DNA of 64,000 nucleotides from Massilia agilis (GCF_024756255.1 NZ_JANUHB010000004.1:1-64000), one strand, 5' to 3'. Positions 8,894-17,736 are shown, counted from the first letter of the stretch. Program-made: numbers and translations. The notes: generated by a model not told the origin, from the letters alone.

Positions 8894-10786
8894 ATGACTG
8901 CATCCGCCGGTGGCGCCAGCCTCAACTTCCAGCCGCTGACGGCTTCCATCCTTTCGACGGACAGCGGCTCGCCGAGCCAGTTCACGCTGGCCAATCACAG
9001 CAACCAGGTGCTGCAGGTGTTCTGGATCGACCGCGCGGGCACCGAGCAGCTGTATGGCGAAGTGCAGCCGGGGGCCAGCTTCAACCAGCCGACGTTCTCC
9101 AGCCATGCATGGGAGATCAAGTCCAAGGATGGCGCGATCGGCTTCAAGTTCTTCGCGACCGTTGCCGGCGCGATCGACGTGACCGGCAGCGGCACGCCGG
9201 GATTTACCGATTTCTCCGAACGCATCATCCACACCGCGCAGGGCGACTGGTCGACGGCGGAAGGGTATGGCGTCATCAACGTGGCCAAGTCGCTGGGCGT
9301 GCCCGACCTTGGCTACACCTTGCCGCTCAACGCCCAGGGCAACAACCTGGCGCTGGACGTGATCAGCGCGTCCTCGGCCTGGACGGCGGGGATCACCGGC
9401 AAGGGCGTGAAAGTGGCCGTGATCGATTCCGGCATTGCCAGCAATTCCGAAGTCAACGCCAGCATCGTCGGCGGTTACGACTTTTTCGACAACGACACCA
9501 ACCCGGCGCCGGACAACGGCAACTACCGCGACCATTCGCTGGGCGTGGCCGCGATCATCGCCGCCAGCCATGCGCCGCACGCCGGGCAGGACGCGATGGG
9601 CGTGGCGCCGGATGCGCAACTGCTCAACGTGCGGGTCGGCTCGTCGAATGGCTCGCCGTCCACCAACATCGCCAGCGGCATTCGCTGGGCGGTGGACCAG
9701 GGCGCCAAGGTCATCTGCATGCCCTTGCAGAACAACAGCGCCAGCCCCGATCCGGTGGTGGCCGATGCGGTGCACTACGCCTACCAGCACAACGTGCTTA
9801 CCGTGATCATCGGCGGCAATTTCAGCACCTACGGGGCAACCGGACTGGCCTTGATCGCCAAGACCGGCGAGGCGCTTGCCGTGGGTAACCTCGACGCGAT
9901 GGCGGCCACGCCGTTCCAGTCGTCCAATACCCCGGGCGCGACGCCGTTCCCGTGGGTGATGGCCAGTTCCAGCGGCTACCTGCCCAACGCGGACGGCGGC
10001 TACACCTACCGCGCCGACGGCGGCACCTCGTTCGCCGGGCCGTATGTGGCGGGCCTGGCGGCCCTGCTGTTCCAGCAAAGCCCGAACGCCACGGTCAAGG
10101 ACATCATCGCCAAAATCATCGGCGGCGCATCCATCAGCGCCAGCGCGGCGACTGCGGCGGCTGCATCCGGCCAGACCGGCACCGCGATGGCGGACCGTTT
10201 CGTGAGCACCGCGGCGAACGACAGTATCGACGGCAAGGGCGGGCTCGACACCGTCGTCTTCCTCGGCCCGCGTGCGAACTACAGCATTGCGCAAAGCGGC
10301 AGCCAGGCCACCGTCACCGACCTGACCGGCAAGGACGGCGTGGACACCCTGGCCGGCATCGAGCGGCTGGCGTTCACCGACAAGAACGTCGCGCTCGACA
10401 TCAATGGCGATGCCGGCCAGGTGTACCGGCTGTACCAGGCCGCGTTCGGGCGGGTGCCGGACGAAGGCGGGCTCGGTTACTGGATCAGCGCCAAGGATGG
10501 CGGCATGGCCCTGGTCGACATCGCGCGCCAGTTCATGGCGTCCAAGGAGGCGGTCGACCTGTATGGCGCCAGCCCGTCGGCCGAGGCCCTGGTCAATTCG
10601 GTGTACCAGAACGTGCTGCACCGCGCGCCGGACCAGGGCGGCCACGACTTCTGGGTGGACACCATGAGCCGCGGCCTGAACAGCCCGGCGACGCTGGTGA
10701 CGGCGTTCAGCGACAGCACCGAAAATATCGCCAACGCCGCCGCCATCATCGGCAACGGTTTCGCCTACACGCCGCTGCACGGCTGA
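8894..10786 (+). CDS. Subtilisin-family (S8) exoprotease with N-terminal VHL-like beta domain and C-terminal DUF4214 module
   Basis: Protein of 630 residues in three parts. Residues about 20-95 align without gaps to the beta domain of human VHL: Trp44, Tyr54, Thr67, His71 and Trp73 match VHL Trp88, Tyr98, Ser111, His115 and Trp117, with PSQ, N-x-S and PG also kept. Residues about 165-405 form the peptidase, with catalytic Asp178 (VAVIDSG), His214 (RDHSLGVAA) and Ser379 (GGTSFAGPYVAG). Residues about 435-630 hold a calcium-binding-like segment (DTVVF, TLAGIERLAF) and DUF4214 (YRLYQAAFGRVPDEGGLGYW), as in type I-secreted proteins. There is no Sec signal peptide, consistent with type I export. 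A strong terminator follows. Function inferred: extracellular protease whose VHL-like domain may recognise substrate. Confidence 0.9.
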   Translation: MTASAGGASLNFQPLTASILSTDSGSPSQFTLANHSNQVLQVFWIDRAGTEQLYGEVQPGASFNQPTFSSHAWEIKSKDGAIGFKFFATVAGAIDVTGSGTPGFTDFSERIIHTAQGDWSTAEGYGVINVAKSLGVPDLGYTLPLNAQGNNLALDVISASSAWTAGITGKGVKVAVIDSGIASNSEVNASIVGGYDFFDNDTNPAPDNGNYRDHSLGVAAIIAASHAPHAGQDAMGVAPDAQLLNVRVGSSNGSPSTNIASGIRWAVDQGAKVICMPLQNNSASPDPVVADAVHYAYQHNVLTVIIGGNFSTYGATGLALIAKTGEALAVGNLDAMAATPFQSSNTPGATPFPWVMASSSGYLPNADGGYTYRADGGTSFAGPYVAGLAALLFQQSPNATVKDIIAKIIGGASISASAATAAAASGQTGTAMADRFVSTAANDSIDGKGGLDTVVFLGPRANYSIAQSGSQATVTDLTGKDGVDTLAGIERLAFTDKNVALDINGDAGQVYRLYQAAFGRVPDEGGLGYWISAKDGGMALVDIARQFMASKEAVDLYGASPSAEALVNSVYQNVLHRAPDQGGHDFWVDTMSRGLNSPATLVTAFSDSTENIANAAAIIGNGFAYTPLHG

Positions 10787-10810
10787 GCCTGCGTTAGGGT
10801 TGCCTCGCGG

Positions 10811-10836
10811 AAGGCCGGGCTGCCGGCCGGCCTTTT
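10811..10836 (+). terminator. Rho-independent terminator of the subtilase gene
   Basis: Stem AAGGCCGG (10811-10818) pairs with CCGGCCTT (10827-10834) across an 8-nt loop and runs into TTTT. It lies 24 bases past the stop codon. Confidence 0.85.
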
Positions 10837-11034
10837 GTGTTGGCATGGTTTCTCGCTTGCCATTAAGCTTTTGTTACGGACCCCAGCCTAGCAAGGTCCG
10901 CTCCAGATAGCAGATCCGGGCCATGCGCGCGGCATATTTGCGCGCCGCTTGATCTGCATTAATGGCTACTCGCATTCGGACCAGATAGCAACTATGATGG
11001 TCTGTGTGCGTCACACTACGAGGGTAGAGAGACC

Positions 11035-11793
11035 ATGCGCCCCATCGTTATCGTTCCGGCTTGCACGCGCGACTTCGGAGAGCATCCGTATCACGCGGCG
11101 CAGTACAAGTACGTCGATGCCGTCGTGCTTGGGGCCGATTGCGCGCCGATGATCCTGCCGTCGCTGGGCGCGGCGCTCGACCTTGAAACCGTGCTCGGCC
11201 TGTGCGACGGCATCATGCTCACCGGCTCGGCCTCCAACGTCCATCCCAGCTTCTATTCCGAGGAGCTGATCGATCCTTCGCTGCCGCAAGACCTGGCGCG
11301 CGACGAGACCACCTTGCCGCTGATTCGCGCGGCGGTGGCGCGCGGGGTGCCGATCATCGCGATCTGCCGCGGCTTCCAGGAGATGAACGTGGCGCTCGGC
11401 GGCAGCCTGCACCAGGCGGTGCAGACGGTCGAGGGCAAGATGGACCACCGCGAAAATCCCGCACTGGGCCTGGACGAGCAGTACGGCGACGCGCACAAGG
11501 TGCAGCTCGCGCCGGGCGGCATGCTCGAGCGCCTGTTGGGCGTGGCGGAGATTCCCGTCAACTCGCTGCACGGGCAGGGCGTGAACGAGCTGGCCAGCGG
11601 CCTGGTGGTGGAGGCCACCGCCGAGGACGGGCTGGTCGAGGCGTTCTCGGTGCGCACCGCGCCCGGTTTCACGCTCGCGGTGCAATGGCACCCCGAGTGG
11701 CGCATCACGCACAACCCGTATTCGATGAAGATGTTCGGTGCTTTCGGCCAGGCTTGCCGCGAGTACCAGGCGCAGCGCAGGAGCCGGCCATGA
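11035..11793 (+). CDS. puuD: Gamma-glutamyl-GABA hydrolase (PuuD-like class I glutamine amidotransferase fold)
   Basis: Cytoplasmic hydrolase of 252 residues, expected to release GABA and glutamate from gamma-glutamyl-GABA in the glutamylated putrescine pathway. The nucleophile Cys111 lies in IAICRGFQEMN, with His219 and Glu221 in QWHPEW. This is the class I amidotransferase triad at almost the same positions as in E. coli PuuD. Length matches the family. It is the first gene of a plus-strand run with a PuuA-like ligase and an aminotransferase, which supports the assignment. The 248 bases upstream hold the subtilase terminator and presumably the promoter for this group. No operator was recognised. 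Confidence 0.9.
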   Translation: MRPIVIVPACTRDFGEHPYHAAQYKYVDAVVLGADCAPMILPSLGAALDLETVLGLCDGIMLTGSASNVHPSFYSEELIDPSLPQDLARDETTLPLIRAAVARGVPIIAICRGFQEMNVALGGSLHQAVQTVEGKMDHRENPALGLDEQYGDAHKVQLAPGGMLERLLGVAEIPVNSLHGQGVNELASGLVVEATAEDGLVEAFSVRTAPGFTLAVQWHPEWRITHNPYSMKMFGAFGQACREYQAQRRSRP

Positions 11794-11911
11794 CCGCCTA
11801 TGAAAAATGGGCGGCGCGCCCTGTCCCGTAGTGTCATCTCGTCCCTCGTAGCGTCCCGCGGCGCGGCGCAGGTGCGCCCCCTCGGCCCGATCAACAGACA
11901 GTGAGGCGATG

Positions 11912-13282
11912 ATGGCAATCCGCGAAAACTTTACTTACAACGACATGGAAGAGTGGCTCAATGCGAAGCGAGTCACCGAAATCGAATGCCTGGTCCCCGA
12001 CCTGACCGGGGTGGCGCGCGGCAAGATCCTGCCGCGCGTCAAGTTCACCGAGGAGCGCGGCATGCGCCTGCCCGAAGTGGTGCTGGGCATGACCGTGACC
12101 GGCAACTCGCCCAGCGGCGACGTCGCGTTCGAGCGTGCCATTTCCAGCACCGACCGCGACATGATCCTCAAGGCCGACCCGACCACCATCACCACCGTGC
12201 CGTGGGCGGTGGACCCGACCGCGCAGGTGATCCACGACTGCTATTTCGCCGACGGCAAGCTGGTCGATTTTGCGCCGCGCTCGGTGCTGCGGCGCGTGCT
12301 CAGGCTGTACCAGCAGAAGGGCTGGAAGCCGCTGGTCGCGCCCGAGCTCGAGTTCTACCTGACGGCCAAGAACATCGACCCCAACCTGCCGCTGACGTCG
12401 CCCATCGGGCGCAGCGGCCGCGGCGAGACCAGCCGCCAGGTGTACAGCATCGACGCGGTCAACGAATTCGACCCGCTGTTCGAGGACATCTACGACTACT
12501 GCGACATGATGAACCTGGACGTGGACACCCTGATCCACGAGATCGGCGCGGGCCAGATGGAGATCAACTTCCAGCATGGCGACCCGCTTGGCCTGGCCGA
12601 CAAGGTGTTCTACTTCAAGCGCACGCTGCGCGAGGCGGCCCTCAAGCACGACATGTACGCCACCTTCATGGCCAAGCCGATGGGCGGCGAGCCCGGCTCG
12701 GCCATGCACGTGCACCAGAGCGTGGTCGATGCCGCCAGCGGCCAGAACATCTTCAGCGATCCCGACGGCTCGCCGGCGCGCATCTTCCATCACTACATCG
12801 GCGGCCTGCAGCGCTACATGCCGTCGGCGATGGCGATCGTCGCGCCCTACGTCAACTCGTACCGCCGCATCGTGCGCCACACCGCCGCGCCCATCAACCT
12901 GCAGTGGGGCGTGGACAACCGCACCGTGGGCTTCCGGGTGCCGGTGTCGGGCGCGCAGGACCGGCGCGTGGAGAACCGCGTCATCGGGGCCGACGCCAAC
13001 CCCTACCTGGCGCTGGCCGTTACGCTGGCCTGCGGCTACCTTGGCATGGTCGAGCAGATCGAGCCGACCACGATGGTCGAGGGCAGCGCCTACAACATGC
13101 AGGTCGAGCTGCCGCAGGGCCTGCCAGAGGCGCTCGCGCTGCTGCGCGGCGACGACAAGCTGCGCGAGGTGCTGGGCGAGCGCTTCATCGACGTGTACGC
13201 CGCGATCAAGGAACTCGAGCACCAGGAGTTCATGACCGTGATCAGCCCGTGGGAACGGGAGCACCTGCTGCTGCACGTCTGA
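11912..13282 (+). CDS. puuA: Glutamine synthetase-family gamma-glutamylpolyamine synthetase (PuuA-like, copy 1)
   Basis: ATP-dependent ligase of 451 residues of the glutamine synthetase fold. It would couple glutamate to putrescine (or another polyamine), the first step of the Puu route. ATG ATG occurs at 11909/11912; GTGAGG at 11901-11906 is better spaced for the second. Seen: LVPDLTGVARGKILPR near the N-terminus, the APELEFYL metal-site strand, GAGQMEINFQHGD, MAKPMGGEPGSAMHVHQS (ATP and metal loop) and NPYLALA near the C-terminus. It is shorter than GlnA and clustered with PuuD, PuuC and an aminotransferase, which argues against a housekeeping GlnA. A second homologue lies at 21.5 kb. Confidence 0.88.
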   Translation: MAIRENFTYNDMEEWLNAKRVTEIECLVPDLTGVARGKILPRVKFTEERGMRLPEVVLGMTVTGNSPSGDVAFERAISSTDRDMILKADPTTITTVPWAVDPTAQVIHDCYFADGKLVDFAPRSVLRRVLRLYQQKGWKPLVAPELEFYLTAKNIDPNLPLTSPIGRSGRGETSRQVYSIDAVNEFDPLFEDIYDYCDMMNLDVDTLIHEIGAGQMEINFQHGDPLGLADKVFYFKRTLREAALKHDMYATFMAKPMGGEPGSAMHVHQSVVDAASGQNIFSDPDGSPARIFHHYIGGLQRYMPSAMAIVAPYVNSYRRIVRHTAAPINLQWGVDNRTVGFRVPVSGAQDRRVENRVIGADANPYLALAVTLACGYLGMVEQIEPTTMVEGSAYNMQVELPQGLPEALALLRGDDKLREVLGERFIDVYAAIKELEHQEFMTVISPWEREHLLLHV

Positions 13283-13329
13283 GTCATCCGCAAGGCCTGT
13301 CTGGTTCGTAGAAACGGGGGAGGTTCATC

Positions 13330-14784
13330 ATGGCTGCGATGTACGAGGCGCCGGGCGCCGCAACGGCTGGGACCACGGCGCGCGCGGCGCCCGAGGCGTA
13401 CGACACGCAGGCGCTGCAGCGGCTCGACTCGGCGCACTACCTGCACCCGTTCACCGACCACGCGCAGCTGCGCGCGCGCGGCGGCGCGCGCGTGATGGTG
13501 CGCGGCGACGGCATCTACTTGTGGGACTCGGACGGCAAGCGCGTCATCGACGGCATGTCGGGCCTGTGGTGCGTGAACGTGGGCTATGGGCGCGACAGCA
13601 TCGCCGACGCGATGCACCGGCAGGCGACCACGCTCCCGTTCTACAACAGCTTCTTCAACACCACCAACGTGCCGGCCGTGCGGCTGGCCGCGCTGCTGGC
13701 CGAGCTGGCGCCGCCGCAGTTCCGGCATGTGTTTTTCACGACCTCGGGCTCGGAAGCCAACGACACCGTGGTGCGCATGGTGCGCCGCTACTGGGACGTG
13801 ATGGGGCAGCCGCAGCGCGACGTCATCGTCAGCCGCCACAATGCCTACCATGGCAGCACCGTGGCCGGCGCCTCGCTGGGCGGCATGGCCGGCATGCATG
13901 CGCAGGGCGGGTTGCCGATTCCCGGCATCGTGCACATCGGGCAGCCGAACTACGCGGAACACGGGCAGGGCATGAGCGAGGCGCAGTTCGGCATCAAGGC
14001 AGCCGGCTGGCTGGAAGAGAAGATCCTCGAGCTCGGCCCGGGCAAGGTGGCCGCCTTCATCGGCGAACCGGTGCAGGGCGCGGGTGGGGTGATCATTCCG
14101 CCGCCGACCTACTGGCCCGAGGTCCAGCGCATCTGCGACAAGTACGGCGTGCTGCTGGTGTCGGACGAAGTGATCTGCGGCTTCGGCCGGCTCGGGCGCT
14201 GGTTCGGCTGCGAACTGATGGGCACCAAGCCGGACCTCATGTCGTTTGCCAAGGGCGTCACCTCCGGCTATGTGCCGCTGGGTGGCGTGCTGGTGGCCGA
14301 GCGCGTGGCGCAGGTGCTGGTCGAGAAGGGCGGGGACTTCAACCACGGCTTCACGTATTCGGGCCATCCGGTCGCGTGCGCGGCGGCGCTGGAGAACATC
14401 CGCATCCTGCGCGACGAGCGCCTGGTCGAGCGCGTGGCACAGGAGACCGGGCCGCACCTGAAGGCCGGGTTCGCGGCGCTGTCCGCGCATCCGCTGGTTG
14501 GCCATGCCCAGACCTGCGGCCTGGTGGCCGGGCTCGATCTTGTGCGGCGCAAGGGCAGCGCTGTGCACGACGGCGAGCGCTTCGACCCGGCGCTGGCGGT
14601 CGGCATGGTCTGCCGCGGCCATATGTTCGACAATGGCGTGATCATGCGCGCCGTCGGTGACCGCATGATCGTCGCGCCGCCGCTGGTGATGACCTGCGCG
14701 CAGATCGACGAGATGCTGGAACGGATTCGCTCTTGCCTGGACCTCACGCACGCCGACCTGCGCGCGCGCGGTTGGATTGAATAG
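13330..14784 (+). CDS. Class III omega-aminotransferase (SpuC-like)
   Basis: PLP enzyme of 484 residues. The Schiff-base lysine is Lys308 in MSFAKGVTSGYVPLGG, and the cofactor-binding TTSGSEAND and SDEVICGFGR segments are present. Start ATG 13330 follows GGGGGAGG. It closely resembles putrescine:pyruvate and related omega-aminotransferases. In this cluster it could transaminate putrescine or gamma-glutamylputrescine in place of the FAD oxidase PuuB, which is absent here. Alternatively it could convert GABA to succinate semialdehyde (a GabT/PuuE role). The sequence alone cannot settle the substrate. It starts 47 bases after the PuuA-like gene and is probably in the same operon. Confidence 0.85.
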   Translation: MAAMYEAPGAATAGTTARAAPEAYDTQALQRLDSAHYLHPFTDHAQLRARGGARVMVRGDGIYLWDSDGKRVIDGMSGLWCVNVGYGRDSIADAMHRQATTLPFYNSFFNTTNVPAVRLAALLAELAPPQFRHVFFTTSGSEANDTVVRMVRRYWDVMGQPQRDVIVSRHNAYHGSTVAGASLGGMAGMHAQGGLPIPGIVHIGQPNYAEHGQGMSEAQFGIKAAGWLEEKILELGPGKVAAFIGEPVQGAGGVIIPPPTYWPEVQRICDKYGVLLVSDEVICGFGRLGRWFGCELMGTKPDLMSFAKGVTSGYVPLGGVLVAERVAQVLVEKGGDFNHGFTYSGHPVACAAALENIRILRDERLVERVAQETGPHLKAGFAALSAHPLVGHAQTCGLVAGLDLVRRKGSAVHDGERFDPALAVGMVCRGHMFDNGVIMRAVGDRMIVAPPLVMTCAQIDEMLERIRSCLDLTHADLRARGWIE

Positions 14785-14863
14785 CCTTCTCGTCAAAATA
14801 ATTCGGCTACCAGCGGTATCCGTGGCGGTACAATCTGCGCATGTCAATCGAAGGAGTGTGCGG

Positions 14864-16018
14864 ATGAGAGTCGGGAACACCATTGCCGTGCTGTCGCTGG
14901 CTGCGCTGTGCTTCGCGGGCGCGGCGCAGGCGAGCACGTATGCGGACCTGGCCGCGGCGGTCAAGGCCGGGGACCAGGCCCAGGTGCAGGCGCTGCTCGA
15001 CGGCGGGCTGTCGCCGATGGTGGCCGGCACCGACAAGCAGTCGCCGCCGCTGGTGCTGGCGGTGGTGCTCAAAAAGCGCGACATCGCCCAACTGCTGCTC
15101 TCGCGCGGCGCGGACGTCAACGCCCGCCATGCCACCTACTACAACGCAACCGCGCTCATGCTGGCCGTGAACAACCGCGACGCGGACATGGTCAAGCTGC
15201 TGCTCGACGCCGGCGCGAACGTGAACCTGACCGACAAGCTGGGCGACTCGGCGCTCAACTGGGCCACCTTCTACGGGGACGAAGCGATCGCCGAACTGCT
15301 CCTTGCGCGCAAGATCGACGCCACCCTCTACGGCCATGGCAACGCGCTCGACGTGGCGCTGCGGCGCGGGCACCAGAAGCTGGTGGAGCGCTACACCGAT
15401 TACCTGGGCCGGCGCCAGCCAGTGCAGGCGCGTAACCGTCCGCTGTTCGAGGCGGCTGCGTCCAGGAACGCGCAGGCAGTCAGGCAGGCGCTTGCCGGTG
15501 GCGCCAACGTCAACGCCACGGACGCCACTGGCCGCTCGGCGCTGGGGCTGGCCGCGCGGCTGGGCGACGAAAAGACGATCGGGGTGCTGGCCGCCGTCGG
15601 CGCGCGGCTGGACGCGCAAGACCCGATCGGCTTTACGCCCTTGATGGAAGCGGCGCGCGACGGGCATATGGAAGCCGCGACCAAACTGATCGAACTGGGC
15701 GCCGACGTGTCGCACCGCGCAAAAGCCAACGGATTGGAACTGACCGCGCTGCATTTGGCCACGGCGGGCGGTCACGGCGAACTGGTCAAGCTGCTGGTGG
15801 CGCACGGCGCGGACATCAACGCGCGCGATATCGAGCAGGCCACCGCCCTGATGTGGGCGACCAACCAGCAACCGAAACTGGCGGTGCAGCTGGTGCAGAT
15901 GGGCGCCGATCCGGACATCCCGTCCAACACCGGCGACACGCCGCGCGCGCTGGCCGAACAGCGCAAGATGGCCGAGCTGCAGGAAGCGATCGCGGCGCGC
16001 AAGCCCAAGGGTGGTTGA
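14864..16018 (+). CDS. Exported ankyrin-repeat protein
   Basis: Protein of 384 residues with a signal peptide (MRVGNTIAVLSLAALCFAGAAQAS) and about nine ankyrin repeats filling the rest, for example DAGANVNLTDKLGDSALNWA and AHGADINARDIEQATALMWA. ATG 14864 follows AAGGAG at the right spacing; an upstream start at 14777 would destroy the signal peptide. Its promoter may be separate, with a TACAAT at 14829-14834. Ankyrin repeats bind proteins, so it probably acts as a periplasmic binding or protective partner, though the partner is unknown. Its position inside the putrescine cluster is odd and may be incidental. Confidence 0.85.
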   Translation: MRVGNTIAVLSLAALCFAGAAQASTYADLAAAVKAGDQAQVQALLDGGLSPMVAGTDKQSPPLVLAVVLKKRDIAQLLLSRGADVNARHATYYNATALMLAVNNRDADMVKLLLDAGANVNLTDKLGDSALNWATFYGDEAIAELLLARKIDATLYGHGNALDVALRRGHQKLVERYTDYLGRRQPVQARNRPLFEAAASRNAQAVRQALAGGANVNATDATGRSALGLAARLGDEKTIGVLAAVGARLDAQDPIGFTPLMEAARDGHMEAATKLIELGADVSHRAKANGLELTALHLATAGGHGELVKLLVAHGADINARDIEQATALMWATNQQPKLAVQLVQMGADPDIPSNTGDTPRALAEQRKMAELQEAIAARKPKGG

Positions 16019-16042
16019 ACGGGCGCAGGGAGTTCTATCGCT

Positions 16043-16139
16043 GGTTGAACGCGTGGGCAGAATCTGCCCACCCTACAAATGCGGGAACGCCTGGTAGATC
16101 CTCGTAGGGTGGGCAGGTTTTCCTGCCCACGCGTTCAAC
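16043..16139. repeat. Inverted pair of REP-like elements (family 1)
   Basis: Two copies of a palindromic element face each other: 16043-16075 reads GGTTGAACGCGTGGGC to GCCCACCCTAC, and 16104-16139 is its inverse, GTAGGGTGGGC to GCCCACGCGTTCAACC. Each has its own GGGC/GCCC hairpin. The pair separates the convergent ankyrin and symporter genes and may act as a two-way terminator. Confidence 0.85.
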
Positions 16140-16145
16140 CGACGC

Positions 16146-17606
16146 TCAAACGCTCACTTCGGCGACTTGGCGCGGCTCGTGCCGGTTCTTGAGGACCTGC
16201 GGCGCCAGCGACCCAAGGAGCATGCCCGCGAACGCGGCCAGGAGGCCCGCCAGCTGCCCCGGGAAGTGCTCGCCCAGCGACGAGATCTGCGGGAAGAACA
16301 CCAGCCAGGTGAACAGGCCCGCCGCCAGCGACAAGATCGCGCCCTGGGTGGTCGCGCGCTTCCAGTACAGGCCCATCACCAGCGGCACGAAGGCCGCCAC
16401 CAGTGTGATCTGGTAAGCCTGGCCGACCATGTCGTAGATCGAGGTGCCTTTCATCGCAATCGCGTACAGCAGCACCATGGCCGCAAACACGACGATGGTC
16501 GCGCGCATGGCGAACAGCTGCTGGCGGTCGCTCATTTGCGGACGCAGGTTCTTCAGGATGTTCTCGACGAAGCTGGTGGCCGGCGCCAGCAGCGTGGCCG
16601 ACGAGGTGCTCTTGATCGCCGACAGCAGCGCGCCGAAGAACAGGATCTGCATCACCAGCGGCATCCTGGTCATCACGAAGGTTGGCAGCAGGCGCTGGTA
16701 GTCGTTCTTGGCCAGGTCGAGCGCGTTCTGGCCCATCACCACCACCGCGCAGGCGACGATGAACATCGGCACCGCGGCGAAGACGATGTAGCTCGCACCG
16801 CCGATCACGGCGCCGGCGCGGGCGGTGCCGGCGTCCTTGGCCGACATCACGCGCTGGTACACGTCCTGCTGCGGGATCGAGCCGAACATCATGGTCACGC
16901 CCGCGGCCAGGAAGAACGCCAGGTCGGTGAACTTCGCCTCCGGCAGGAACTTCCACAGGTCGGCCTTGCTGGCCATCGTGACCACCGTCCCGGCGCCGCC
17001 GGCCAGGTCGGCCGAGAAGAACGCGATGATCGACAGGCCGATAACCAGCACGATCATCTGGATGAAGTCGGTGAGCGCGACGGCCAGGAAGCCGCCCACC
17101 ACCACGTAGATCAGCACGGCCAGGGTGCCGACGATCATGCCGGCCGTCTCGCTCATCGCGCCGTTGGTGAGCACCGAAAACACCAGACCCAGCGCGGTGA
17201 TCTGCGCCGCCACCCAGCCCAGGTAGGACAGGATGATCGCCGCCGAGCAGAACACCTCGATGCCCTTGCCGTAGCGCTGGCGGTAGTAGTCGCCGATGGT
17301 CAACAGGTTCAGCTTGTACAGGCGGGTGGCGAAGAACAGGCCGACCAGGATCAGGCAGGTGCCGGCGCCGAACGGGTCTTCGATCAGCGAGTTCAGGCCG
17401 CCCTGCACGAACTTGGCCGGAATGCCCATCACCGTCTCGGCGCCGAACCACGTTGCGAAGGTGGTCGTAATGACCATGACCAGCGGCAGGCTGCGGCCGG
17501 CCACGGCGAAGTCGCTGGTGTTCTTGATGCGCGAGCCGGCCCAGACGCCAAGGCCAAGCGTGCCGAGCAGGTACAGGACGACACAGGTGATCAGGGTGAG
17601 GTTCAT
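16146..17606 (-). CDS. Sodium:solute symporter family transporter
   Basis: Inner-membrane SSS-family transporter of 486 residues with about 13 hydrophobic segments. I prefer ATG 17606 (MNLTLITCVVLYLLG), which places TM1 at the N-terminus; a GTG six codons upstream is possible. It shares features with PutP/PanF-type carriers, such as GRSLPLVMVITTTFATWFGAETVMG early in the protein. It is divergent from the PuuC-like dehydrogenase gene across 130 bases. Uptake of putrescine, GABA or a related amine is a reasonable guess from context only. The C-terminus runs into an inverted repeat pair shared with the ankyrin gene. Confidence 0.88.
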   Translation of the reverse strand: MNLTLITCVVLYLLGTLGLGVWAGSRIKNTSDFAVAGRSLPLVMVITTTFATWFGAETVMGIPAKFVQGGLNSLIEDPFGAGTCLILVGLFFATRLYKLNLLTIGDYYRQRYGKGIEVFCSAAIILSYLGWVAAQITALGLVFSVLTNGAMSETAGMIVGTLAVLIYVVVGGFLAVALTDFIQMIVLVIGLSIIAFFSADLAGGAGTVVTMASKADLWKFLPEAKFTDLAFFLAAGVTMMFGSIPQQDVYQRVMSAKDAGTARAGAVIGGASYIVFAAVPMFIVACAVVVMGQNALDLAKNDYQRLLPTFVMTRMPLVMQILFFGALLSAIKSTSSATLLAPATSFVENILKNLRPQMSDRQQLFAMRATIVVFAAMVLLYAIAMKGTSIYDMVGQAYQITLVAAFVPLVMGLYWKRATTQGAILSLAAGLFTWLVFFPQISSLGEHFPGQLAGLLAAFAGMLLGSLAPQVLKNRHEPRQVAEVSV

Positions 17607-17736
17607 TTGGCTTGCTTGCTCCACCGGGCGGTTGGTTGCTGCTAGAAAATTGGGCGATTATAGCTGCGAAAATCGGCCGTGGGCGGGGTTTTGGTATATT
17701 GATCGAACGATTCTGTCCAGCCCGGGAGGAGACCGT

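Noticed and set aside
8849..10846. A 665-codon minus-strand frame over the subtilase
   Set aside because: The sense frame has intact catalytic and DUF4214 motifs; the antisense product has none.
11912..13282. Housekeeping glutamine synthetase GlnA
   Set aside because: It is shorter than GlnA and clustered with PuuC, PuuD and an aminotransferase; a polyamine ligase fits better, as for the copy at 21.5 kb.
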